Positions 25,406 to 34,685 of a stretch of DNA of 64,000 nt are shown here, piece after piece. The stretch covers positions 18,033-82,032 of the forward strand of contig CACGLE010000003.1 in NCBI GenBank assembly GCA_902573725.1, read 5' to 3'. Positions within the stretch are counted from its first letter, which is position 1, and each line of letters begins with the position of its first letter. The translations under genes and the position numbers were made by a program. The notes under the pieces are model-generated. The model was not told the DNA's origin and did not search any database. It saw only the letters and a program-made list of their open reading frames with translations. Source of the DNA: an uncultured SAR116 cluster alpha proteobacterium (GTDB taxonomy: Bacteria > Pseudomonadota > Alphaproteobacteria > Puniceispirillales > Puniceispirillaceae).

Positions 25406-27355
25406 ATGTCAGAGCATGAAAAAAATATCGGATTCCTTTGGCCATGTGATGGATTAAATGACAGTGAATATTGGAAATTTTTGCCTAAAGATGTCGGGTG
25501 GCTTACCGCACGGTATGGCGCTAATACCGCCACTGAAGAATTAACAGATAAAAATTTGGAACAGTATGCCTCTCTTGATACATTACAAAAAGCTATAGAT
25601 ATTTTTAAAGCTGTAAATTTAGATGCGATAGCCTGTGGAGACCATGCCGCTAGTTTCATACTTGGTAAGGACCATGAGGAATACTTAATAGAAAAACTTC
25701 AAAAACAATCTGGTTGCCCTGTAACGTTTCCTAGTAGGTCGATTGTAAGATTAATCAAAAATAAAAACTTTAAAGATATATTATTAGTTTCACCTTATTC
25801 CAGAGAAATCACTGAGAAATTCGAGCGCTATCTCGCTGATTATAATATAAAGACGGTTGCTTCTGTTTCTTTGGAAGCCACAGACGAAGTTCAAATAAAT
25901 TCGTTATCTTCTTCAAGTCTTCCTAAGTTAATCATTGATTTTGTTAAAAATAATAAGAGAGCTGAATTGCTGGTAATAGCGGGTGGCGGGATTTCTTTTT
26001 CTGATGAAATTTCAAAAGTCGAAACAATTTTAAATATCCCGATTTTAACTGCTGTTGGTGCCTTAGTAAAAGATGCAATAGAATTAATAGGGCAAGATTA
26101 TAAAAAAGCGGGTATGGGGCGGATATTTTTAGAACAAAAAAGTGGTCAGCTTAAAAAAATTAAAGAAAGATTGTCATCTGGCACTAAAAACTTTTCTTTG
26201 ACAGAAAAACCGCCCATCTTTGAATCTGGTGTAGGCGCAGTGTTGGTTGACGATAAAAATAATACTTATTTTGATTTTGCTTCTGGGTCTGGGACTACAG
26301 CACTAGGCCATGGCAATAATGGTCTTATAGATGCGGTACAACAACAATTGCAGGCGGGTATTTTTCATATAGGACCACATTTTAATACAGGCATTCAAGC
26401 TGACTTTTATTCTGAATTATCCTCATTTTTGCCCCCTGAATTATCAAGATTTCACCCATCAATTAGTGGCTCAGAAGCAGCAGAGATTGCTATAAAAAGC
26501 GCAATGCATTTTACAGGTGCTAAGCAATTTTTGGGTTTTTCTGGTGGCTATCATGGACGTACATTAGGAGCACTTGCAGTATCTGGTGAGAAAGGTAAAA
26601 ATGCTTCTTTAGGACCGTTCCACCCAAAGGCTCACATTCTGCCCTTCCCGGAAAAGAATAACGGTTTGTCTGAAACTTTAGAAAAATATGATGAGAAGCA
26701 GTTAGCCGGAGTAATAATAGAGCCAATTCAAGCTACGGCGGGTCTTAAATTCGCAGATAAACAAAGCTTGATTAAACTCAGAGAATTTACAACTAAAAAT
26801 AAAATCCCTCTAATCTTTGATGAAACTTTCACCGGTTTTTGTCGAACTGGTAAGATGTTTGGTTATGAGCATTTTGATGTAACACCAGATATAATCATAC
26901 TTGGAAAAGCAATTTCTGCTGGTTTCCCTGCAGGACTGGTTATATCAACTGAGGAGATTCTCACATTCTGGGAGAAAGGTACTCAATCTTCTACTTTTCA
27001 GCTTAATCCAGTTGCCGCTGCTGCCTCACTTTTTTTCCTTGACCAAATTAAAAAGCATGGATTGCTAAATAATATTAGCCTGCAGTCTGAGCAATTTTAT
27101 AACTTATTAAAGGACTTTGTAGATTTCAAAAATGTAACTGATGTGAGGGGCATTGGAAGTTTTTGGGTTATAGAATTCTCATCGTCAGATTTAAATAAAA
27201 ATGCTCGTAAAATGGCACTGCAAAATGGTTTGATAACATGGGAATGTGGTGAATTTGGTGAATGTTTAGGCTTGGTGCCTCCATTGAATATGGAGCCATA
27301 TATAATTGAACGCGCATGTAGCATTTTAAGAAAAAGTATTTTGGAAATATCTTGA
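25406..27355 (+). CDS. Fusion of Asp/Glu-racemase-superfamily (AMDase/maleate-isomerase-like) domain and class III aminotransferase
   Basis: The 649-residue protein has two parts. Residues about 1-240 match the arylmalonate-decarboxylase/maleate-isomerase fold (NIGFLWPCDGLNDSEYWKF, VNLDAIACGDHAASFILG). By my alignment the first catalytic Cys position is Asp79 or nearby and the second is Gly in IAGGGISFSD, so racemase chemistry is doubtful. Residues about 265-649 are a complete class III aminotransferase, with GSEAAEIAIKSA, GGYHGRTLGALAVSG, Asp472 in IFDETFTGF and the PLP lysine Lys501 in LGKAISAGFP. A strong GGAGG precedes the ATG. It ends the amidase-ABC-M16 operon. Best guess: transamination of an omega-amino acid. 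Confidence 0.85.
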   Translation: MSEHEKNIGFLWPCDGLNDSEYWKFLPKDVGWLTARYGANTATEELTDKNLEQYASLDTLQKAIDIFKAVNLDAIACGDHAASFILGKDHEEYLIEKLQKQSGCPVTFPSRSIVRLIKNKNFKDILLVSPYSREITEKFERYLADYNIKTVASVSLEATDEVQINSLSSSSLPKLIIDFVKNNKRAELLVIAGGGISFSDEISKVETILNIPILTAVGALVKDAIELIGQDYKKAGMGRIFLEQKSGQLKKIKERLSSGTKNFSLTEKPPIFESGVGAVLVDDKNNTYFDFASGSGTTALGHGNNGLIDAVQQQLQAGIFHIGPHFNTGIQADFYSELSSFLPPELSRFHPSISGSEAAEIAIKSAMHFTGAKQFLGFSGGYHGRTLGALAVSGEKGKNASLGPFHPKAHILPFPEKNNGLSETLEKYDEKQLAGVIIEPIQATAGLKFADKQSLIKLREFTTKNKIPLIFDETFTGFCRTGKMFGYEHFDVTPDIIILGKAISAGFPAGLVISTEEILTFWEKGTQSSTFQLNPVAAAASLFFLDQIKKHGLLNNISLQSEQFYNLLKDFVDFKNVTDVRGIGSFWVIEFSSSDLNKNARKMALQNGLITWECGEFGECLGLVPPLNMEPYIIERACSILRKSILEIS

Positions 27356-27401
27356 ATAGCTTGTAAGCATTAGCTTAACCTCTTTGTGTTATATGCAAAG
27401 A

Positions 27402-28607
27402 TTATGTTTTCAATTCCGGAAGTCTCCAAACAACAAACGAGGTTGCAATTAGAAAAAGAGTTGTGCCAGTAAGACAGGCTAGCACTCCACCTTGCTGGAA
27501 AAGCAAGCCTGATAAAAATGTACCAAATAGTCGACCAGCTGCATTTGCTGCGTAATAAAAACCGATATCCTCAGCAGCCTTTTTGCTCCCAGCATAAGCA
27601 ACAATCAAAAAGGAATGAAGAGAAGAATTAATCGCAAAGACAAATCCAAACAAAATAAGGCCAGATAGCAATAACAGTAAATCTGTTTTTGCCGACATGA
27701 TACCTAGGAGAAAAAGGGAAACAAGCGCAAGTGATATAGACCACACTAATATACTTGTTGAAGAAACTGTTCTTTTTCCATTGTTAGTTACATATATGAT
27801 ATTGGGGGCAATCGCTTGCACGAGACCATAAAATACCGTCCAACCTGCAAGAAACCCTCCCACTTCCCAGAAATCCCATCCATTTGTATAAAGAAAAATG
27901 GGTATAGCTACTACGAACCAAATATCCCGTCCGCCAAACAAGAAAATCCTAGCTAATGCAATTTTATTTACTTCCGGTGATTTACTAAAAAGCTCTTTTA
28001 TTCGTCCTGATGGCCTACTTGTACCCAAATTTTTTGGCAGAAGGAAAGAAACTAAAAGAAGAACTAGTCCAAGAGACCCTGCCATAACCCACAGGCTATT
28101 TTGAAAACCAAATTTTGTCAGTAATATTCCGCCTAGAAAAAACCCTATTCCTTTCATTGCATTTTTGGATCCTGTGAACCAGGAAACCCAGTAAAAAAGA
28201 ACTTGCCTTCCGTCAACTTCCATGCTCTTGATTGCAGATTTTGAAGCCGTTTTAGTAAAATCTTTGGCAAGCCCCGAAATGCCTTGAGCTGCCAATACCC
28301 AAATAATTGATAGGATATAATCGAATGATGGGTCTAATAGTGAAAGGAAAATTAAACCTATAATTTGTAAGCTTAATCCTACTAATAACATTATGCGAAT
28401 GCCAAAGCGGGTTGTAAGCCACCCACCCCCCAAATTTGCAACGACACCTGCAAATTCATAAAGGAGAAAAAGTAAAGCGAGCGTAAGTGGAGAAAATCCA
28501 AGTTTAAAAAAATAGAAAAGCACGAGCATCCTCAGGGCGCCATCTGACAAAGTGAAGCCTAAATAGGACGAGGTAACTATAAAGTAATGACTGATTGATG
28601 CGTTCAT
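27402..28607 (-). CDS. arsJ: Organoarsenical efflux MFS transporter ArsJ
   Basis: ArsJ exports 1-arseno-3-phosphoglycerate, the unstable product that GAPDH forms with arsenate, so that arsenate leaves the cell. The 401-residue protein has 12 membrane helices and ArsJ-like features: [20 protein letters not shown] at the N-terminus, GGWLTTRFG, and [19 protein letters not shown]. It overlaps the partner GAPDH gene by four bases, the standard arrangement for this pair. No arsR, arsB or arsC lies next to it. Confidence 0.92.
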   Translation of the reverse strand: MNASISHYFIVTSSYLGFTLSDGALRMLVLFYFFKLGFSPLTLALLFLLYEFAGVVANLGGGWLTTRFGIRIMLLVGLSLQIIGLIFLSLLDPSFDYILSIIWVLAAQGISGLAKDFTKTASKSAIKSMEVDGRQVLFYWVSWFTGSKNAMKGIGFFLGGILLTKFGFQNSLWVMAGSLGLVLLLVSFLLPKNLGTSRPSGRIKELFSKSPEVNKIALARIFLFGGRDIWFVVAIPIFLYTNGWDFWEVGGFLAGWTVFYGLVQAIAPNIIYVTNNGKRTVSSTSILVWSISLALVSLFLLGIMSAKTDLLLLLSGLILFGFVFAINSSLHSFLIVAYAGSKKAAEDIGFYYAANAAGRLFGTFLSGLLFQQGGVLACLTGTTLFLIATSFVVWRLPELKT

Positions 28608-29647
28608 TGCTCTTTGTCGATAACCATCTTTGCCAAATCTACCATTCGGCAGGCATATCCCATTTCATTATCATACCAAGCATAGAGTTTTAGCATTGTT
28701 TCGTTAGTAACCAGTGTACTCTCTGCGTCAATAATGGCGCTTCGGGTATCATTTACGAAATCCGCTGAAACAAGAGCCCGACTCTCAAAACCGAGAATTC
28801 CACATAATTCGTTTTCTGCGGCATCCGCAAATAGCGAATTCACATACTCCCTAGTGGTAGATTGGCTAAGTTCAAATACAGCATCTGTCAAACTAGCATT
28901 AAGTACTGGTGCCCTTACTGCATGACCGTTGAGTTTTCCATCAAGCTCTGGATAAATTAATCCTATAGCACTTGCGCTACCAGTAGTAGTTGGGATAAGT
29001 GAGGTCATGCCTGAACGCGCACGACGTAAGTCATTATGAGGAGCATCAACCATCACATTTGTATTTGTCGGGTCATGTATCGTTGTAATTTGACCGTGGC
29101 GGATGCCAATTGTTTCATGCACAACTTTCACCATTGGCGCAAGGCAATTTGTAGTGCAGGAAGCGGCCGTGATAATTCCATTTTTTTTTGGATTATAGAG
29201 ATGTTCGTTGATGCCATATACGATGTTTAGAGCATCTTCATCATATACAGGGGCTGAGACGATGACTTTCCTAACGCCTTTATCAAAGTATCCAGCTAAT
29301 TTTTCTTTTGTACGGAATTTTCCCGTACAGTCAAAAACAATGCTACAACCAAAGTCCGCCCAATCTATATCTTCTGGCATATTGTACGAAGAGAAACTTA
29401 AGTTATGGTCATTTATAGTTATGCTATTCTCGTTTGAAGCGATATCTGCCTTCCATCTCCCATGAACGGTATCAAACTCTAAAAGGTGAGCTGTAGTTTC
29501 AGCTCCGCCGTTAATTTCATTTACATGAGTAATTTCAAGTTGCGTATTTGCATTGTTATCCCCAGTTACCCGAGTGACGCCACCTAAAGCTGAACGAAGC
29601 ACCAAACGCCCAATACGCCCCATTCCATTGATACCAATTTTAATCAT
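28604..29647 (-). CDS. gap: ArsJ-associated glyceraldehyde-3-phosphate dehydrogenase
   Basis: The 347-residue GAPDH has the NAD-binding [15 protein letters not shown], catalytic Cys164 in [11 protein letters not shown], and the C-terminal [12 protein letters not shown]. In ArsJ operons this enzyme uses arsenate in place of phosphate to make 1-arseno-3-phosphoglycerate for export. The tight coupling to arsJ makes this dedicated role more likely than glycolysis. Its promoter region carries a Pho-box-like repeat 35 bases before the ATG. Confidence 0.93.
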   Translation of the reverse strand: MIKIGINGMGRIGRLVLRSALGGVTRVTGDNNANTQLEITHVNEINGGAETTAHLLEFDTVHGRWKADIASNENSITINDHNLSFSSYNMPEDIDWADFGCSIVFDCTGKFRTKEKLAGYFDKGVRKVIVSAPVYDEDALNIVYGINEHLYNPKKNGIITAASCTTNCLAPMVKVVHETIGIRHGQITTIHDPTNTNVMVDAPHNDLRRARSGMTSLIPTTTGSASAIGLIYPELDGKLNGHAVRAPVLNASLTDAVFELSQSTTREYVNSLFADAAENELCGILGFESRALVSADFVNDTRSAIIDAESTLVTNETMLKLYAWYDNEMGYACRMVDLAKMVIDKEQ

Positions 29648-29682
29648 AATATTTATCCAAAATTATTTAATATTAAGTTAAT

Positions 29683-29699
29683 ATTACACTTTTATTACA
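29683..29699 (-). promoter_or_regulatory. Pho-box-like direct repeat upstream of GAPDH-arsJ
   Basis: On the - strand the sequence is TGTAATAAAAGTGTAAT: two TGTAAT half-sites 11 bases apart. It has the same length and layout as the pstS box (TGTCACAAAACTGTAAT) and the phoB box (TGTCATATCAATGTCAT) in this window. It lies 35 bases before the GAPDH ATG. The rest of 29648-29880 holds no gene. Confidence 0.6.
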
Positions 29700-29880
29700 A
29701 TTCGCCTTTATTCAATCATAATTCCAGTAGCAAAGAACACCTTTTCATTTTTTTATGAGATTTAGGAATGGCTAAGAATGTGATGCTTGCTTTAATATAA
29801 GATTTCGCCATATGTCACAGGCAAAACTCAACGAAATTTTATGTATATTTAGTTCTATCTAACTACTTACGTTTCAGCGA

Positions 29881-31140
29881 CTAATTATGGTTTGACATCT
29901 CAGAGATAAGTTCAAGAAGTTGTGTTAATGCTGTAGATAGAATTTTACCAGAAATATTGATAGGTGGAAGGACCATGACGCATTCTCCATTCATTCCTCC
30001 TCCATAAGTTAGTATTTTGGCTTTTTCCATTGTATCATTCTGTATCTGATTAGCTAAATCTGAGTTATCAAATGTAATCGCGCATTGTGCTCCAACAAAT
30101 CGTACATCTTTGACCGTTGTAATATTTCTTAAATCTTTTTTAAATTTCGAAAAACAGGGTTCTATTATTTCATTTACGTGAGTGACTAAGTCTGTATCTT
30201 TAATCTCTTTGATGGTCGCACAGGCAGCGGCGCATGCAATTGGATTACCTTGAAACGTTGAAGTATGGGAACCAGCCCCCCATCTTTTAAGAAGGTCACC
30301 TTTTGCAATTACCGCAGAAAGCGGTAAAGAGGCTGATAGCCCTTTTCCTATCACAATAAGGTCAGGGGAAATATTCGAATATTGGTAAGAAAAATTCTTT
30401 CCAGAACGACCCATGCCTGACCAAATTTCATCAACTATTAATAGACTTTTATTTTTCTTAGCTATTTCTTCTAGGCCTTGAAGGAAGGCTGGGTAGGGAC
30501 CCCAAACACCTGAAACTCCCTGAATGGGTTCTACTAAAATAGCTGCAATAGGCTGGTCGTGTTTAACGTAATGATTAAGTTGCCGCTCACATTTTTCAAG
30601 GCACATATCAACTTCGGTATTATCTCTGGGGTATTGGGAAAAACTAACAAAATCACCTATTTTCCCAATAAAGGGCAGGCGTATTTTTTCAGAATGTGTA
30701 ACACTTAGTGCTCCCAAGGTACGACCGTGGTATCCACCCTCAAAGGCTATAATACGCTCATTACCACTTAAAAAACGACTCAATTTTATAGCGGTTTCTA
30801 TCGCTTCTGAACCAGAGTTCGCTAAATGTATTGAAATATCTTCTAAACCCAGAAAATGACTTAAAGAAGAATATAACTCACTTCGGAGGGGGGAGATCAA
30901 ACGAGTTCCAGTATGAAAAATACCAGATTTCAAGGCCTCACTGATCGCAAATTTTTGAGAAGGATGATTGTGACCCAAATTAGTGGTAGCTGAACCACAA
31001 ACAAGATCCAGATATTTTTGATTGTCCTCTGTAAACAACCAAGGTCCTTCCCCTCTAACGAAAATTGGGGGTGTATCCGACAATCTAAAAGTATTAACCG
31101 CTGTGCTTTCAAATTTCTTTGTTAAGTATAGCTCTTTCAT
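29881..31140 (-). CDS. Class III aminotransferase (diaminobutyrate/4-aminobutyrate type)
   Basis: The 419-residue PLP enzyme has GSEAIETAIKLSR, GGYHGRTLGALSVTHS, Asp237 in IVDEIWSGMGR and the PLP lysine Lys266 in IGKGLSASLP. It is clearly related to the aminotransferase half of the fusion protein at 25406-27355. Likely substrates are omega-amino compounds (GABA, diaminobutyrate, putrescine-derived). It starts five bases after the PotA-like ATPase gene and is co-transcribed with it, so it probably acts on the imported compound. Confidence 0.88.
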   Translation of the reverse strand: MKELYLTKKFESTAVNTFRLSDTPPIFVRGEGPWLFTEDNQKYLDLVCGSATTNLGHNHPSQKFAISEALKSGIFHTGTRLISPLRSELYSSLSHFLGLEDISIHLANSGSEAIETAIKLSRFLSGNERIIAFEGGYHGRTLGALSVTHSEKIRLPFIGKIGDFVSFSQYPRDNTEVDMCLEKCERQLNHYVKHDQPIAAILVEPIQGVSGVWGPYPAFLQGLEEIAKKNKSLLIVDEIWSGMGRSGKNFSYQYSNISPDLIVIGKGLSASLPLSAVIAKGDLLKRWGAGSHTSTFQGNPIACAAACATIKEIKDTDLVTHVNEIIEPCFSKFKKDLRNITTVKDVRFVGAQCAITFDNSDLANQIQNDTMEKAKILTYGGGMNGECVMVLPPINISGKILSTALTQLLELISEMSNHN

Positions 31141-31144
31141 TGTT

Positions 31145-32197
31145 TTAGTTGGTTATTGAATGTAAATTAGATTGTAATAGTTTGATTTGAACATTTCCAT
31201 TTATACTAGGAAGTTTTTGCTTTCGTGGAACGTTTAAATCAATGACTAATTTATTTTCAAACTCTACGGTTACCTGGTTACTGGCTCCCTTAGTTAGTAT
31301 ATCAAGGACGCGTCCATTCAAATAGTTTTTGGTTTTCTTATTGTCATTTGAAATTTCTAAGAATTCAGGCCGAATAACTGCATAATCTTCGTTTAATTTC
31401 TCAGCTATATTCGTTTTGCATTGCACATTAGTATCGACTAGGAAAGCTTTTGTTTTGTCTTTGGCGTCACGTTTTAACGGCCATAAAGCACAGTTCCCGA
31501 AGAAATTTGCTACAAATTCTGAAGCAGGTTTGTCATAAAGCTCATTTGGGGTCCCAATTTGTTCTATTTGGCCGTCCTTCAAAATGGCAATTCTATCGCT
31601 TAATGCCATTGCCTCTTCTTGGTCATGTGTAACACATACAAATGTTGTCCCAACTTGCTTGTGAATTCTTCTTAGCTCCTCGCGAAGTCTAATACGAAGA
31701 TTGGCATCCAACGCACTTAGCGGTTCATCAAGTAAAAGTATTTTTGGGTTCGTAATAAGAGCTCTTGCTAATGCAACTCTTTGCCTTTGACCACCGGAAA
31801 GTTCAGATGGAAATCTATTTTGCACTGAAGAGAGTTGCATCGTCTCTAACCAATCAATTGCTTGTTTGTCTCGTTCAGCTTTTTTAATACCCCGCATGCG
31901 AAGACCATACGATACGTTGTCGCATATGCTCATGTGCGGAAACAGCGCGTAATCTTGAAACATTATAGAAATGTCTCGCTTAGTAGGATTTAAACGGGTA
32001 ATCTCATCATCTTCTAGAAAAACATGACCACTAGTTACGTTCTCTAACCCCGCAATTATTCTCAAGATTGTTGTTTTACCGCAACCAGAGGGGCCTAATA
32101 AAGTTAAGAACTCACCAGTTTTAATTTCGATAGATACGTCATCTACCGCTATTGTTTTACCAAATTTTTTTGTAATATTCTTTAACTTCATAGACAT
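31145..32197 (-). CDS. potA: Polyamine-type ABC transporter ATP-binding protein (PotA family)
   Basis: The 350-residue protein has Walker A GPSGCGKTT, signature LSGGQRQRVALARAL, Walker B ILLLDEPLSALDA, switch VCVTHDQEEAM, and a C-terminal TOBE-type domain (about 240-350). The motifs and length fit PotA/spermidine-putrescine ATPases. It is separated from its likely membrane partners PotB and PotC (35775-37432) by the divergent GntR gene and four catabolic genes. Confidence 0.88.
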   Translation of the reverse strand: MSMKLKNITKKFGKTIAVDDVSIEIKTGEFLTLLGPSGCGKTTILRIIAGLENVTSGHVFLEDDEITRLNPTKRDISIMFQDYALFPHMSICDNVSYGLRMRGIKKAERDKQAIDWLETMQLSSVQNRFPSELSGGQRQRVALARALITNPKILLLDEPLSALDANLRIRLREELRRIHKQVGTTFVCVTHDQEEAMALSDRIAILKDGQIEQIGTPNELYDKPASEFVANFFGNCALWPLKRDAKDKTKAFLVDTNVQCKTNIAEKLNEDYAVIRPEFLEISNDNKKTKNYLNGRVLDILTKGASNQVTVEFENKLVIDLNVPRKQKLPSINGNVQIKLLQSNLHSITN

Positions 32198-32251
32198 CTT
32201 TGACTTACCGTAAATTTTGAATTAAATTTTTTTTAGTTTTAATTATAATTT

Positions 32252-32908
32252 ATGAACATGCTGTTACCCAAACTTCCAACGACGATTTCCGATTATATAT
32301 TCACTGACCTTCGTGAAGGAATTATAAATGGAACTCTCAAACCAAACCAAACTCTTAGAGAGGAGGAAATCAGTCTTCGCTTTGGTTCCTCTAGGGGGCC
32401 GATAAGAGAGTCTTTGCGCCTTTTGTTGCAGACAGGGTTGGTCGTTCACCAACCACGCAAGGGCTTTAAAGTTCGTGATTATACTCCAATGCAGATTAGA
32501 CAAATATACACCCTTAGGGCCAACCTTGAGGGGCTTGTTATTATGGAACTTGAAAATAAAGAGCTTGGTAGTTTGATAAAAACGCTCAAAGAATCTAACG
32601 AAAGAATGGAAACTTCCTTTAAAAAAAATAACATCGTTGATTATTTCCAGGAAAATATTTTTTTTCATCAACAAATAATTGATTTCGCTAATAATGATAT
32701 ACTCAAGAAAACAATCGCACTTGTAAACGAAGTCTCTCTTCCAGTTAGATATCAACTTATGCATCATTCTCTTCCTTCTAGAAGGTCTCTTACTTATCAT
32801 GAACAAATAGTAAATTTTATTGAGCAGAATAATTTATTAGATGCTCGAATATTTACAGAAAAACATGTTCTAGAAAACATTGAAAAAGCATCCCTTGTTT
32901 ATTCATAA
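32252..32908 (+). CDS. GntR family transcriptional regulator (FadR/FCD type)
   Basis: The 218-residue protein has a winged helix at 5-75 (LREGIINGTLKPNQTLREEE, FGSSRGPIRESLRLLLQTGL) and a helical FCD ligand-binding domain. The FCD metal-binding residues are visible in FFHQQIIDFANN, YHEQIVNFIE and KHVLENIE. It is divergent from potA, with only 54 bases between the ATGs, and converges with ridA. It probably represses the surrounding Pot/catabolic genes in response to a carboxylate-bearing intermediate. Confidence 0.88.
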   Translation: MNMLLPKLPTTISDYIFTDLREGIINGTLKPNQTLREEEISLRFGSSRGPIRESLRLLLQTGLVVHQPRKGFKVRDYTPMQIRQIYTLRANLEGLVIMELENKELGSLIKTLKESNERMETSFKKNNIVDYFQENIFFHQQIIDFANNDILKKTIALVNEVSLPVRYQLMHHSLPSRRSLTYHEQIVNFIEQNNLLDARIFTEKHVLENIEKASLVYS

Positions 32909-32918
32909 TAAAACCCTC

Positions 32919-33296
32919 TTAATGTGCTATTGCCGTTAATGCTATTTCAACAATAGTACCTTCTCCGATATCTGATACTTCGACAAGGTTTCTCGTTGGG
33001 GGTCTGTTTCCAAAAACTTCTGAAAATACCAAATTGACCGCATCCTTTTCAGATAGGTCTGTCATATAAACAACAGCAAGTAAAACATCTTCGACGTCAG
33101 ACCCAGCTTCACGAAGTATAGTAATACAATGTTCAAGAGAAAGACGAGCTTGGTTGACTGCACCTTCAACTATTTTGCCAGTCGACATATCTCTAGGCAT
33201 TTGGCCGCCAATAAATACCATCCCCGCTCCTTTTGTTCCCTGTGATACAGGAGAAGTGGAAGCAGGTGCTTTATCTGTTTTAATTATTTCTATCAT
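32919..33296 (-). CDS. RidA family protein (reactive enamine/imine deaminase)
   Basis: The 125-residue protein is full-length for the family, with KAPASTSPVSQGTKGAGMVFIGGQMP and the C-terminal TRNLVEVSDIGEGTIVEIALTAIA. The conserved Arg in TRNLVEV is the residue that binds the substrate carboxylate in RidA. RidA hydrolyses 2-aminoacrylate and related imines. Placed beside aminotransferases and an aldehyde dehydrogenase, it may clear an imine intermediate in this pathway. Confidence 0.9.
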   Translation of the reverse strand: MIEIIKTDKAPASTSPVSQGTKGAGMVFIGGQMPRDMSTGKIVEGAVNQARLSLEHCITILREAGSDVEDVLLAVVYMTDLSEKDAVNLVFSEVFGNRPPTRNLVEVSDIGEGTIVEIALTAIAH

Positions 33297-33311
33297 TCAG
33301 CTCTCCAAAAT

Positions 33312-34685
33312 TTATGAAAAAACTTCTTTAACGTTAATTGTTGTTGTAAATTCACTTAAACCCCAAGCTCCTCCTTCTCTACCTAACCCTGCTTCCTTAA
33401 AACCACCGGTCGGTGCTTGGGCCCCTTGAATACCAGTATTATTCAATCCAATTGAACCATAATTCAATGAGGTAATAAATTGATTTAAAAAGGTATGATC
33501 TTGTGAGTATGCATACAGCACAAGAGGTTGTTGATTATTATGTAGTAGCTTTTTTAAACTTTTTCTATCATCAAAAACACAGATCCCCAGCAAAGGTGCA
33601 AAAATTTCATGCTCCATAAAAAGATCAGGTTCTTCACATAAATAAGCTGCTGGATTATAAAAGAAGCCATCGCCAACATGTTTTTGATTTTTGTTTATAA
33701 TGCATCTAGCTCCAGACTGGTTCAATCTTTCTTCAAATGAATAGAGATCTTCTAGTGCTTTTTTTGTACGAATAGGGCCCATTAGTGCACTTGCATATTT
33801 ATCCGTAGGCAATGACTCTATTTCGAAAAATTTGCTTTCAATTTTTTCAATAACATCATTTGCGATATCTTTTTCTAAAAAAAGAATGTTTTGAGCAGAG
33901 CAGGCTTGACCTGCGGCTTTTGTTTTTCTGATAACGAGATCTGTTACAGCTTTTTCAATATCTGCATCTGAAAATATAATGAATGGATTTATTCCACCAA
34001 GTTCACCAACAAATCTTTTAAGTCCACTACCAGCATTTATAGAGAGAATTTTGCCCACTTCAGTCGAACCGGTAAAGCTTATTACTCCAATCTCTCTAGA
34101 ATGCATAAGTTGTTTAATGATTTCTCTATCTTTGGTTTTTAAAAAACACATTAGGTGGTCTAGTTTTTCCAAACCAATCACTTCTTCCAATTTCGATGCC
34201 GTTTTAATTCCTAATTCGGGAGGTTTAATAATTGCACCCGCACCAGAGCCAATACAATTTGCAATTTTGCGCGTAATCCCAGCCAGAGGGTCGTTGTAAG
34301 GTGTAATTAATAGACCAAGACCCAAGGGAACTGTATTTATCCAACGACCATCTTCTATCTCTTCTTTGAAATTAGCAGAGGAAAGTAAATCAGACATATA
34401 GATTAGAAAAGATTTAGCGTAATCAATTTCCGCTTTTGCCTCTGATTGCGTCTTTCCAACTTCTGCTACAATTAACCCCTCAAATTCTTCGCGTGCTTTT
34501 TCAATAGCATTTGACAATAAGATTAATGCGCTGGCCCTATTTGAGGCCTCGGATAATTCTTTGAACGATTTATCATTTAATCTTTCTAAAGCACTACTAA
34601 ATTCAGAAACTGAAGTTTGTGTCCACGTGTCAAAAGCTTCGCCCGTGTTAGGAGATATGCATTTAAATTGCTCTTTATTTTCCAT
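33312..34685 (-). CDS. NAD(P)-dependent aldehyde dehydrogenase
   Basis: The 457-residue ALDH has ISFTGSTEVGK for cofactor binding, the general base Glu in FVGELGGINPFII and the nucleophile Cys in AAGQACSAQNI. Members of this size and motif set oxidise succinic semialdehyde or similar small aldehydes. It overlaps the upstream aminotransferase by 11 bases, so aminotransferase and dehydrogenase are translationally coupled and plausibly act in sequence (amine to aldehyde to acid). Confidence 0.9.
   Translation of the reverse strand: MENKEQFKCISPNTGEAFDTWTQTSVSEFSSALERLNDKSFKELSEASNRASALILLSNAIEKAREEFEGLIVAEVGKTQSEAKAEIDYAKSFLIYMSDLLSSANFKEEIEDGRWINTVPLGLGLLITPYNDPLAGITRKIANCIGSGAGAIIKPPELGIKTASKLEEVIGLEKLDHLMCFLKTKDREIIKQLMHSREIGVISFTGSTEVGKILSINAGSGLKRFVGELGGINPFIIFSDADIEKAVTDLVIRKTKAAGQACSAQNILFLEKDIANDVIEKIESKFFEIESLPTDKYASALMGPIRTKKALEDLYSFEERLNQSGARCIINKNQKHVGDGFFYNPAAYLCEEPDLFMEHEIFAPLLGICVFDDRKSLKKLLHNNQQPLVLYAYSQDHTFLNQFITSLNYGSIGLNNTGIQGAQAPTGGFKEAGLGREGGAWGLSEFTTTINVKEVFS

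Noticed and set aside
32264..32806. 180-codon - strand frame inside the GntR regulator gene
   Set aside because: It is antisense to a full GntR/FCD protein and has no start signal.
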